The notes under the pieces were generated by a model. That model was not told where the DNA came from and made no database searches. It worked only from the letters and a program-made list of their open reading frames with translations. 64,000 bases of DNA, taken from the NCBI GenBank assembly GCA_029959615.1, contig JASCOD010000004.1, positions 124,001-188,000 on the forward strand, written 5' to 3'. This stretch comes from Flavobacteriaceae bacterium PS02338. Its GTDB lineage: Bacteria; Bacteroidota; Bacteroidia; Sphingobacteriales; Sphingobacteriaceae. Position numbers and translations under genes: made by a program. Below are positions 34,590-42,904 of this stretch, piece after piece (position 1 is the first letter of the stretch; each line of letters begins with the position of its first letter).

Positions 34590-36152
34590 TTATCTTACTC
34601 TAATTAAATTTAAATCACCAAAATCAAAACTAAAGTCGATAGATGGTGAAATGCCTTTCATATTGAAGGATTGAACTTTCCCCTTTTCTGTAAAAGTGAA
34701 AGTGGCAAATGCGTCGCAATTCATATCCTGGTATTCCCACTTAATAGCAAAGGTGTTTGTGTTATAGAAATACATTGGACCATTTAATTTCGGTGAACGT
34801 AAACTTTTAATCCAAATCTGTTTTTCTTTCATAAAAATCTCCATCTTTCCGAACCATCTATCTTCATACATACCGATATAGTCTTCATTTTTAATTTTGA
34901 TATGTTTCAGAGAATCCACTTTTTCCCAAATTCTTTTTGTCGCTTCGTCGGTAGTATTTACATTCTTAGTCAAATTTCTTGCTCTGTTATCAATCCAATG
35001 TGCATCATCTAGACCGAAATAACTATCCGTGATTGCCCTTGAAACTGCGAATGCTAGACTTCCACCTCCACTTTCTGTATTGGTGAGTACTACAATGCCT
35101 AGTTTCAAATCTGTAACTAATGTTACTTGTGATAGCATGCCTGGCAAACCTCCAGTATGCATAGCTACTAAATTACCCTTAACATCATTGAGTTGCCAAC
35201 CTAAACCATATCCGTTAAAATGGGTGTTATACCTTTCAGATACATAATTTGGTAAAACTGTTTGTATTGTCCACATTTTGGCGCTGTTAGCCGAAGAAAA
35301 TAGTGTAGACTTTAGGTCATTTCCATATTTACCTTTATTAAGCTGCATGATCATCCATTTAGACATGTCATCCACATTAGAGTAGATACCTCCTGCGGGG
35401 CCAATCATTCCAATATTAAAACGATTAATTGTTTTTAAAGTGCCTGTTGCTGTGGAATGTGGTGTTGCGAGATTTTTTACTTCATTAATTAGCGAATCAC
35501 CGATAAATGAATTATGCATTTGCAATGGTTGAAAGATGCGCTTTTGAATAAAATCTTCAAAGCTCATTTTGCTTGCTCTTTTAACAATTTCGCCAGCAAT
35601 GATATACAGTAGGTTATCATAATTATATTTTGTTCTAAATGCTGAGACTGGTTTAAAGTGTTGGAAAATAGTAGTGATATCTTTTACAGTAAAATCTGCG
35701 CCATCTGGAATAAATGTTAAATCACCAGCTCCAAGTGCAAGGCCACTTCTATGAGTTAATAAATCGACAATAGTAAAATTATCTGTTACATACTCATTGT
35801 ACATTTTAAATTCTGGAATATAGTTCTTTACCTTATCGTCCCATTTTATTTTCCCCTCATCAACCAGTATCGATAGTGCGGCCGTTGTAAATGCCTTGCT
35901 GTTGGAAGCGATCTGGAAGCTTGTAAATTCTGTAGTTGATTGTTTTGTGTCAATCGAACTAACTCCGTAGCCCTTCATGTGGATTACCTTGCCATCTTTT
36001 ACAACTGCTATTGCAGCTCCAGCTACCTTTAATTTGGTTATTGCTTCTTGCATAAGCGAGTCAATCTTAGAAGAGGATAACTGTGAAAAACTTTGCAGAT
36101 GAGTAAAAAGAATAGAGATCGTGATAACTGTTGTAAACATTGTTTTTTTCAT
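34590..36152 (-). CDS. Serine hydrolase of the beta-lactamase/penicillin-binding fold
   Basis: This 520-residue exported protein has a signal peptide ending near residue 24 (LQSFSQ). The catalytic domain carries Ser83 and Lys86 in IASNSKAF (SxxK), a YNYDN motif for the YxN position, and MHTGGLPGM for the KTG-like box. The C-terminal ~130 residues (about 390-520) are a beta-rich DUF3471-type domain. Such proteins act as esterases or D-amino-acid peptidases more often than as true beta-lactamases. An AraC-type regulator lies 109 nt upstream on the same strand. Confidence 0.88.
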   Translation of the reverse strand: MKKTMFTTVITISILFTHLQSFSQLSSSKIDSLMQEAITKLKVAGAAIAVVKDGKVIHMKGYGVSSIDTKQSTTEFTSFQIASNSKAFTTAALSILVDEGKIKWDDKVKNYIPEFKMYNEYVTDNFTIVDLLTHRSGLALGAGDLTFIPDGADFTVKDITTIFQHFKPVSAFRTKYNYDNLLYIIAGEIVKRASKMSFEDFIQKRIFQPLQMHNSFIGDSLINEVKNLATPHSTATGTLKTINRFNIGMIGPAGGIYSNVDDMSKWMIMQLNKGKYGNDLKSTLFSSANSAKMWTIQTVLPNYVSERYNTHFNGYGLGWQLNDVKGNLVAMHTGGLPGMLSQVTLVTDLKLGIVVLTNTESGGGSLAFAVSRAITDSYFGLDDAHWIDNRARNLTKNVNTTDEATKRIWEKVDSLKHIKIKNEDYIGMYEDRWFGKMEIFMKEKQIWIKSLRSPKLNGPMYFYNTNTFAIKWEYQDMNCDAFATFTFTEKGKVQSFNMKGISPSIDFSFDFGDLNLIRVR

Positions 36153-36261
36153 GACGATTGGCTTTAAGATTTAAATGTTGTTACCAATACTTATATTAAG
36201 TGATAAGTCTGCTACAAATTAACTGCGATAAAAATCATTGAAATTGTAAAAATGTAACCAT

Positions 36262-37071
36262 CTATATAAAAAACCAGATATTTTTGGTTGCTGTATTCAC
36301 ATTTTTAAAGAAGAGATTAGGATTGGTTTTAGTAAGGGATTTAAAATCTTTAATAAGATGAGATTGATCAAAAAAAAGATTCTCATAAGACAGTTCAGTT
36401 AGGCTTTTTAAACCTTGGTATTTGCTAATCACATTTCTAAACCTTAATATTTTCCTATATTCAGCCAGCGACTTGCCTAGGTTCTTCTGAACTATATTGT
36501 TTAGGTGCTTTCTAGAAATATGATGTTTTTTAGCGATGTCTTCGATTTTGATATTAGACTCAATGTCTAATAAGATATTTTTCATGAATACCAGGTCTTT
36601 CGTCATTAATTTTGATAGCCAGTAATCTTCTAATGCACTTATTTGCAATGATCTTTTGTCAATGTGAAAAATTTTATTCATTTCCTCTTTAAAATCGGGA
36701 AATTGTGGAATAAACTCTGTCATTTTTTTTTGAGAGAACATTGTATCCAGATTATTTACAAAATAATTAATGCCAAGTGGTTTAAAGTAAATAGTAATCT
36801 CTTGGAAGGGTCTTGTATAATGTACTTCTATCGGATCTATGTAACGATATACAAAACTTGCAAATATGTTATTATCGTAGGAAGGTTCAATAGAAATCTG
36901 ATTGCTATCTAGCCTTACTTTAGAATTAAGATTTACGGTAACAATACAGTAATTGTTTGGGAATGTCATGTAAGCTTTATCGGCTCCAGTTCCATGATCA
37001 TTTAGAAAATAGTAACCCTCAATGTATTGTTTTAATATGTCATTTTCTGGGGAGTAAAAATGCATTTTCAA
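36262..37071 (-). CDS. AraC-family transcriptional regulator
   Basis: A 269-residue regulator. The N-terminal ~150 residues form a divergent sensing domain opening with FYSPENDILKQYIEGYYFL. The C-terminal double helix-turn-helix is visible as IEDIAKKHHISRKHLNNIV and TELSYENLFFDQSHLIKDFK, with the typical NPNLFF end. It lies just upstream of the serine hydrolase gene on the same strand and likely controls it; no ligand can be inferred. The gene is A/T-richer than most of the window, which fits an accessory origin. Confidence 0.85.
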   Translation of the reverse strand: MKMHFYSPENDILKQYIEGYYFLNDHGTGADKAYMTFPNNYCIVTVNLNSKVRLDSNQISIEPSYDNNIFASFVYRYIDPIEVHYTRPFQEITIYFKPLGINYFVNNLDTMFSQKKMTEFIPQFPDFKEEMNKIFHIDKRSLQISALEDYWLSKLMTKDLVFMKNILLDIESNIKIEDIAKKHHISRKHLNNIVQKNLGKSLAEYRKILRFRNVISKYQGLKSLTELSYENLFFDQSHLIKDFKSLTKTNPNLFFKNVNTATKNIWFFI

Positions 37072-37290
37072 AGTGTTTTTATTGAAATGAAAAATCTATT
37101 AAGTAATAGAATAGACACGTAAAAAATCCTCAAGTGACACAATCATATTTATTTCCAAGTTTTGCATCGTCGTTATTTAAAAGAATGAGGGGACATGTAA
37201 AACTACTTCTTTTGCATTTGCTAATTTTTATTTCTAATGTAATCTTCTCAATTTACCGTTCATAAAAATCAGAATATTTTTATAGCCTTT

Positions 37291-37372
37291 TTATATCAAT
37301 CCTTTTCTTTTCAAATCCTCAATTATGGTTTCAATAAGCAATAAAAGCAATTTGAATGTTCAAAGTATTCCT
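37291..37372 (-). pseudogene. Decayed gene-tail fragment, copy 2
   Basis: This is the partner of 34211-34293 in the same orientation. Compared with copy 1 it has a 1-nt deletion that shifts the frame and about 13 substitutions. The two copies flank the serine hydrolase and AraC genes. Confidence 0.55.
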
Positions 37373-37634
37373 AATGATCGGGCTTTGCAAAACTATCTTC
37401 GAATATGTACCTGATATTGCTTCGTTATTTTCTGATTTTGCTATTTTCTTTCTGTTTCTAAAATGTGTTCAAATGATTAAAATTTACACTTCTTGTTGAC
37501 AGGTATTCAGTGCTTTGGTAAAGTTGGAGATGAAAAAAATAAGGATTGTCGGTTTTGGCGGATTTAGTCGCATTTGTACCTATTATGCTGTGTTTGTCTG
37601 TTTTTGTCGCAATTGTCGTTTTGGGTATGTTGTT

Positions 37635-37682
37635 TGTACGTCGGTCTACCGTCGGTCCTACGTTCTTCCTACGTTCGTGATT
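37635..37682. repeat. Short tandem TACGTTC-type words
   Basis: GTACGTCGGTC, TACCGTCGGTCC, TACGTTCTTCC and TACGTTCGTG follow each other as degenerate 11-12-nt direct repeats in a non-coding stretch. Confidence 0.55.
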
Positions 37683-37795
37683 TGAAGTTTGAAACTTTAG
37701 TGTTATTGCTCAAAATATTGGTGCTAAAAAGAGTCTTGTTTTTGAATTCTTCACTATTAAACCGCTAAATTCAAAATTTCTTCAAAATTGAATTT

Positions 37796-37803
37796 TAAAT
37801 TTG
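37796..37803 (+). promoter_or_regulatory. Bacteroidota -7 element next to the response regulator start
   Basis: TAAATTTG matches TAnnTTTG and ends 4 nt before ATG 37808, so the transcript is probably leaderless, like that of the BtuF-like gene. A -33 box is not clear. Confidence 0.5.
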
Positions 37804-37807
37804 CTTA

Positions 37808-38482
37808 ATGAGGGTACTGATCATAGAAGATGAGGCGGAACTAGCCGATAGCATTATAGCCTATCTTTCTACCGAGAATTATAGCTGTGAGCTTGCTGCT
37901 ACATTTGCTCTGGCCATGCAGAAAATAAGTGCCTTCGATTATGATTGTATTCTGCTAGATATTTCTCTCCCCGATGGAAATGGATTAAAAATATTAGAAG
38001 AGCTGAAGTATAAGGATAAACAAGATGGTGTAATTATTATCTCTGCCAAAGATTCTATAGATGATAGAATTAAGGGGCTTCAAATTGGCGCCGATGATTA
38101 TTTGGTTAAACCTTTCCATCTTTCGGAGCTGGCAGCCCGTGTATTCTCTCTGATCAGAAGAAAGAAGTTTGGAAGTGCCAATATCATTAAACAGGGAGAG
38201 TTGGAGATAGACTTGCCTGCAAAATCTGTATCAATTAACCATCAGCAGGTTGTCCTTACCAGAAAGGAATTTGATCTGTTACTTTACTTTGTAGGAAACA
38301 GGAACCGTGTACTTTCTAAAAGCACTTTAGCGGAGCATCTTTCTGGTGAGTTAGCAGATATGCTGGATAACCACGATTTCGTTTATGCGCACATTAAAAA
38401 TCTAAAGAAGAAACTGAACGAGGCGGGCTGCGGGCAATATCTAAAAACAGTTTATGGCACTGGTTATAAATGGGAGGGTTAA
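37808..38482 (+). CDS. OmpR-family response regulator
   Basis: A 224-residue two-component regulator. The receiver domain (about 1-115) has the acidic pair in IIEDEAE, phosphoacceptor Asp51 in CILLDISLPDG, and the conserved Lys in DDYLVKPFH. The C-terminal winged helix (about 130-224) ends in LKTVYGTGYKWEG. The kinase gene starts 3 nt later. A CusA/CzcA efflux operon lies downstream on the same strand, so this pair probably controls metal efflux, as CusRS does in other bacteria. Confidence 0.95.
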   Translation: MRVLIIEDEAELADSIIAYLSTENYSCELAATFALAMQKISAFDYDCILLDISLPDGNGLKILEELKYKDKQDGVIIISAKDSIDDRIKGLQIGADDYLVKPFHLSELAARVFSLIRRKKFGSANIIKQGELEIDLPAKSVSINHQQVVLTRKEFDLLLYFVGNRNRVLSKSTLAEHLSGELADMLDNHDFVYAHIKNLKKKLNEAGCGQYLKTVYGTGYKWEG

Positions 38483-38485
38483 TCA

Positions 38486-39778
38486 ATGCAAATGAAACCA
38501 CTACTAAGTAAAACTACCAAACCTTTTTTAACCTATGTACTCATTGTACTGGCTGTTAGTGTGCCCACCTATTATTTTGTGGTAGATACCATTTGGCAGA
38601 TTGAGCTTGATGAACATAACCAATTGCTGGCAGATAAAACAGAATTTGAGTTTAACCGATTAAAGCTTTCTGAAGAGAAATTGCTTCGTAGTATTGTACT
38701 GTGGGATGAAATACAGCCTAGTACAGCCATTAGGAAAATTGGGTTGAATGATAGTGGTTTGGACAGTACATACACGCTTGACAAACAAAAGTCTTATTCG
38801 CAAACGGTGAACTTAGATCGCTTCCGATGTTTGTCTACCGTTATACTTCTCAATGGAAAACCCTACCGTTTTATTGTAGAAACTAATATTGAAGAAATTA
38901 GGGAAACAGTGGCGGTGATTGCTGTTACTACTATTTTCTTTTTTATCATCATTGTTATTGGGCTATTGATGATCACTAGGAAATTATCCCTAAAAGTTTG
39001 GCAGCCCTTTAGAGATATCTTAGAGAAACTAAAGGCATTTAACCTCAACCAACATACCCATATCGAATTTGAAAAAACAGACGTAAAGGAATTTGAAGAG
39101 CTCAATCAATCTTTAGACAAACTGATTGAACACAATGTTTCCGCGTTCAAAACCCAGAAAGAGTTTACCGAAAATGCGTCACATGAGCTTCAAACTCCAT
39201 TGGCTATTCTTAAAAGTAAGCTAGACATATTGTTACAGAGTGATGGACTTACTGAAAATCAGTACAATATTGTAGAAGAGATGAACCGAACGCTGACTAG
39301 AAGTTCACGTATCAACAAAAATCTTTTGTTACTCGCGAAGATAGATAATGGACAATTTGATAGCTCCGAAACCATCCAGTTTAAACCCATACTGGAGCAA
39401 TACATAGCGCTCTTACAAGAACATTTTGAGCATAAGAAGCTTGAACTTGGCACAACTTTACTTAGTGAACTGTCTGTTAATGGTAACAATAGCCTTACCG
39501 AAATTTTGATCAATAACCTACTGATGAACGCCATTCGACATACGGCTATAACGGGAGTGGTAAGTGTTACCTTAATCAACACAAGATTAGAAATTGCCAA
39601 TACGGGGGAGCAAGCATTACTGAAACAACAGTTGTTCAAACGTTTTTCAAGGCAGTCTACAGATAACAACGGTAGTGGTTTAGGCTTGGCTATTATAGCA
39701 GAGATCTGTAAATTTCATCAATGGGAAGTCGGCTATAAATTTGAAGATCAGCAGCATATTTTTTACATCAGTTTTTAA
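38486..39778 (+). CDS. Sensor histidine kinase
   Basis: A 430-residue inner-membrane kinase with transmembrane segments at about 13-33 and 141-163 enclosing a ~105-residue periplasmic sensor region. The phosphoacceptor is His233 in FTENASHELQTPLAI, followed by the dimerisation helices. The ATP-binding domain shows LINNLLMNAIRHT (N box) and NGSGLGLAII (G box). It forms a pair with the preceding response regulator. Two start codons, ATG 38486 and ATG 38492, are possible. Metal sensing is inferred from the efflux genes downstream only. Confidence 0.95.
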   Translation: MQMKPLLSKTTKPFLTYVLIVLAVSVPTYYFVVDTIWQIELDEHNQLLADKTEFEFNRLKLSEEKLLRSIVLWDEIQPSTAIRKIGLNDSGLDSTYTLDKQKSYSQTVNLDRFRCLSTVILLNGKPYRFIVETNIEEIRETVAVIAVTTIFFFIIIVIGLLMITRKLSLKVWQPFRDILEKLKAFNLNQHTHIEFEKTDVKEFEELNQSLDKLIEHNVSAFKTQKEFTENASHELQTPLAILKSKLDILLQSDGLTENQYNIVEEMNRTLTRSSRINKNLLLLAKIDNGQFDSSETIQFKPILEQYIALLQEHFEHKKLELGTTLLSELSVNGNNSLTEILINNLLMNAIRHTAITGVVSVTLINTRLEIANTGEQALLKQQLFKRFSRQSTDNNGSGLGLAIIAEICKFHQWEVGYKFEDQQHIFYISF

Positions 39779-39841
39779 AATTCAAAATCTCTACAAAATC
39801 TGTTTTCAACTTTGTCTTAATAAATTTTAAAAGACAGCGTA

Positions 39842-42274
39842 ATGAAACAGATCGTAGCCCTCTTGATTGCAGTAACAAGCTTTACCGTTGCTCATGCACA
39901 GCAAGTTTTAGAAAAGAGTACAGTGCAATTTAACTCCGTAACCATTTCTGGTTTGGTGAGAAGCAAAACTGATAAAACCACCATTCCTTATGCCAATTTG
40001 GTTGTAAAAAATGAAAAGGATTCTGGTTTTATAGCGGGTACAGTAAGCAACGATCAAGGTAGGTTTTCTATAGTGGGCATTAAGCCTGGAAGCTATGTGC
40101 TAGAAGCCTCCTATATTGGTTTTGATGTAATTAAGCAACCGTTGTTTATTGGTAGTCTTTCGGCTTACCTAGATATTCCTCCCATTGAACTTATAGAAAA
40201 ATCAACCACACTTTCGAGTGTAACCATTTTGGCTAAAAGCAGTGAAATAGACAGCCGTATGGATAAAAAAACCTATTCACTGGCAGATAATGTGAGCCAA
40301 AGTGGAGGTTCTGTTTTACAGAGTATGCAAAACCTGCCTGGTGTTACTGTACAAGACGGTAAAGTACAACTACGAGGAAACGAAAAAATCACCGTGCTCA
40401 TTGACGGTAAACAAACAGCATTAACCGGTTTCGGAAGTCAAACAGGACTGGATAATATCCCAGCTTCGGCCATAGAAAAGATAGAGATCATTAACAATCC
40501 CTCTTCAAAATACGATGCCAACGGAAATGCAGGAATTATCAATATCATTATGAAGAAAGAAAGACGCGAGGGTTGGAATGGAAAAATAGGACTTACTTCT
40601 GGATTGGGCTCACTTTGGGTAAGAAAACAGAACCTGCCTAGTATTAGGCCGCAGTACACCTTTACACCTAAAATTAATCCCTCTTTATCCCTTAACTACC
40701 GTAAAAATAAAGTAAATGTGTTTTTACAGGCAGATAATCTATACACAGAAACGTTGAATAAAAATGAGTTTGTTACTCGTAATTATGAAGATGGAACGGT
40801 AATCAACTCGCAGTTGAAACGTAATAGAAATACTAATTTCTTGACCACCAAAGCAGGTGTAGATTGGAATATGAATGATCAGAATACCTTGACCGTTTCA
40901 GGCATGTATGGCAGTGAGAAAATCATAGATAGAGGCGATCAACCTTTTTTCAATAGCAATATTTCCCAACGTCTTCGCTTATGGCAGTTCTTGGAAGACG
41001 AGCTGAAAACCACGGCAATGGCTACTGCATCCTATCAACATCGATTCAGCGAACCGGGCCATCTTTTAAATGCAGGTTTTAATTACACTTTTCATAGAGA
41101 AGACGAGCAGTATTTCTACGATAATTACCTGCAGACATCAACGGGAACAGATGCTTTTAAACTACTATCTGATGAACAGGTGTACGATTTCAACCTCGAT
41201 TACATCAAACCTTTAAAATATGGACGTATAGAAACTGGAATTAAACTTCGTAACCGAATTATCCCTACTGATATGGAATTTAGACCAGGTGTAAATTCTG
41301 TTTTAGATACCGATGCAGGTGGATGGGCAGATTATAAGGAATTGATCCCAGCAATTTATGGTAACTATATTTTTGAGAATGCCAAATGGGAAGCTGAACT
41401 GGGTTTGCGTATGGAATACGTAAAAATCCGCTATGAGGTAAACCCAGGGCATAGCACCTACAAAAGCGATGGCTACAGTTATACCAAGCCATTTCCAAAT
41501 GTAAGGTTGGCCTATAAAATTGACGAAAAGAATAAGATCTCTGCATTTTTTAACCGTAGGGTAGATAGACCAAATGAAGTAGATATCCGTATTTTCCCTA
41601 AATATGACGATGCCGAAATTATTAAAGTAGGTAACCCGGGCTTGCGACCACAGTTTACCAGTTCGCTAGAATTGGGCTACAAATACACTTGGAACAATGG
41701 TTTTCTTTACACTGCAATTTATGATCGCGTGTCTACAGGTACCATTACTAGAATTTCGAACACAGTTCCAGGCAGTAACTTAATTTATGCTATTTTTCAA
41801 AATGTAGGCAAAAGCTATAATTCAGGTTTAGAAGCGGTATGGAACCAGAAAGTTTCTCCAGTTTATAGTTTTAATCTTAACGGAAATATTTACGCCAATG
41901 AAATTGATGGGTTTGTCGTAAATAACCTTTATCCGGTGCCAAATATTAGTATTTCGCCAAGTCAATCTGTAATTTCTGGAAACCTGAAACTGAATAATAC
42001 CTTCCGCTTTGCCAAAGGGTGGGATGGTCAGTTGACAGGTGTTTATTTAGCGCCAGATATTATCCCTCAAGGTAAAATAGCTGCTAGGTTTTCAATGGAT
42101 GCAGGATTAAAAAAATCATTACAAAAAGGTAGGGGCGAGCTATTTTTCAATGCCTCAGATCTTTTAGGTACTATGGTTATCAAAAGAAAAATACAGGGTA
42201 CAGGCTTTAACTACATTAGCGATGATTATTATGAAACACAGGTGATTAGGTTGGGTTACAGTTATAAGTTCTAG
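39842..42274 (+). CDS. TonB-dependent receptor-like outer-membrane beta-barrel protein
   Basis: An 810-residue exported protein with a signal peptide ending in AHAQQ. A carboxypeptidase-regulatory-like domain (about 35-115) with TIPYANLVVKNEKDSGF is followed by a plug domain (MQNLPGVTVQDGKVQLRGNEKITVLIDGKQ) and a C-terminal barrel ending in aromatic YSYKF. It belongs to the outer-membrane beta-barrel group common in Bacteroidota. It lies between a two-component system and a metal efflux operon, so it may take part in metal traffic, but peptide or siderophore uptake is equally possible. Confidence 0.88.
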   Translation: MKQIVALLIAVTSFTVAHAQQVLEKSTVQFNSVTISGLVRSKTDKTTIPYANLVVKNEKDSGFIAGTVSNDQGRFSIVGIKPGSYVLEASYIGFDVIKQPLFIGSLSAYLDIPPIELIEKSTTLSSVTILAKSSEIDSRMDKKTYSLADNVSQSGGSVLQSMQNLPGVTVQDGKVQLRGNEKITVLIDGKQTALTGFGSQTGLDNIPASAIEKIEIINNPSSKYDANGNAGIINIIMKKERREGWNGKIGLTSGLGSLWVRKQNLPSIRPQYTFTPKINPSLSLNYRKNKVNVFLQADNLYTETLNKNEFVTRNYEDGTVINSQLKRNRNTNFLTTKAGVDWNMNDQNTLTVSGMYGSEKIIDRGDQPFFNSNISQRLRLWQFLEDELKTTAMATASYQHRFSEPGHLLNAGFNYTFHREDEQYFYDNYLQTSTGTDAFKLLSDEQVYDFNLDYIKPLKYGRIETGIKLRNRIIPTDMEFRPGVNSVLDTDAGGWADYKELIPAIYGNYIFENAKWEAELGLRMEYVKIRYEVNPGHSTYKSDGYSYTKPFPNVRLAYKIDEKNKISAFFNRRVDRPNEVDIRIFPKYDDAEIIKVGNPGLRPQFTSSLELGYKYTWNNGFLYTAIYDRVSTGTITRISNTVPGSNLIYAIFQNVGKSYNSGLEAVWNQKVSPVYSFNLNGNIYANEIDGFVVNNLYPVPNISISPSQSVISGNLKLNNTFRFAKGWDGQLTGVYLAPDIIPQGKIAARFSMDAGLKKSLQKGRGELFFNASDLLGTMVIKRKIQGTGFNYISDDYYETQVIRLGYSYKF

Positions 42275-42416
42275 CTCGGTGTTTTTGTAGTCGGTCATCT
42301 TCAGGTTGCGCCATATAATAGATCAGTATCAATTGTCATGTTGCCGACAAGTAAATTTTTTGTGTAACATTTGGCTATCAATAATTGCATTTTTATCTCA
42401 TTTGGCTAATTTTGAA

Positions 42417-42812
42417 TTGTTGAAAAGAGCATTGCAACTATTCTTACTTAGCTTTTATTTACTTACTTGTACTGGATTGCAGGAATTTACGAGGCTTCCT
42501 GTGCTTTTTCAGCATTACTTTGAGCATAAGAGTATTGATAGTAATCTCACTTTCTTCAATTACCTAGCGCATCATTATAATGATATTCCGCATACGGATA
42601 ACGATGAGGAGAGGGATAATCAATTGCCATTTAAAACACATGAGTTTTTTGCAGGTATCGTAGCTAGCCCAGCTTTGCCGCCTTCTTTTGGACATGCTTT
42701 AAAAAAGGTATACCAAATTCTGCCTAAGCAAAAAATCTTAATCAACAACGATTTTGTTCCCAATTCGGCCTTTGCCGGAAAAATTTGGCAACCGCCAAAA
42801 GTTGTTTCTTAA
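42417..42812 (+). CDS. Small exported His/Asp-rich protein preceding CusA
   Basis: Reading from TTG 42417 (or 42420) gives ~131 residues: a hydrophobic N-terminus (LKRALQLFLLSFYLLTCTG) that can be a signal or anchor, then LPVLFQHYFEHKSID, HHYNDIPHTDNDEERD and LPFKTHEFF. The dense His, Asp and Glu suggest metal binding. I recall similar small proteins with an LP...HYxxHK motif just upstream of CusA-type genes in other Bacteroidota. No in-frame ATG exists near this point; the longer frame from 42306 adds only unlikely residues. Function is unproven, and a periplasmic metal buffer or efflux accessory is a reasonable guess. Confidence 0.6.
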   Translation: MLKRALQLFLLSFYLLTCTGLQEFTRLPVLFQHYFEHKSIDSNLTFFNYLAHHYNDIPHTDNDEERDNQLPFKTHEFFAGIVASPALPPSFGHALKKVYQILPKQKILINNDFVPNSAFAGKIWQPPKVVS

Positions 42813-42904
42813 TTACACATAGTTAAACTATTTGTTGGCTTTGTTATGCCGTGCGGAACAGCATGCGTATAAAAGCTATTTAGAAACGATTATCCCTATT
42901 TTTC

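Larger units (their letters stand above)
37072..37807. other. Gene-poor region with decayed sequence and short repeats
   Basis: This 736-nt region has no convincing gene. It contains the second decayed fragment (37291-37372), a run of TACGTTC/TACGTCG-type words around 37635-37680, and the promoter of the response regulator at its right end. A 64-codon frame at 37574-37768 overlies the word run and is not believed. Confidence 0.55.

Noticed and set aside
34590..36152. True class C beta-lactamase (antibiotic resistance gene)
   Set aside because: The fold and SxxK motif fit, but the HTGG box, the extra DUF3471-type domain and the length match the broad serine-hydrolase group, so resistance should not be inferred.
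37574..37768. 64-codon open frame
   Set aside because: It overlies degenerate TACGTTC-type direct repeats, has low-complexity Leu/Val/Cys composition and no family resemblance, so it is most likely chance.
42306..42416. Longer N-terminus for the small protein before CusA
   Set aside because: The first ~37 residues are Cys- and aromatic-rich with no signal-peptide logic; the hydrophobic export signal begins at TTG 42417 or 42420.
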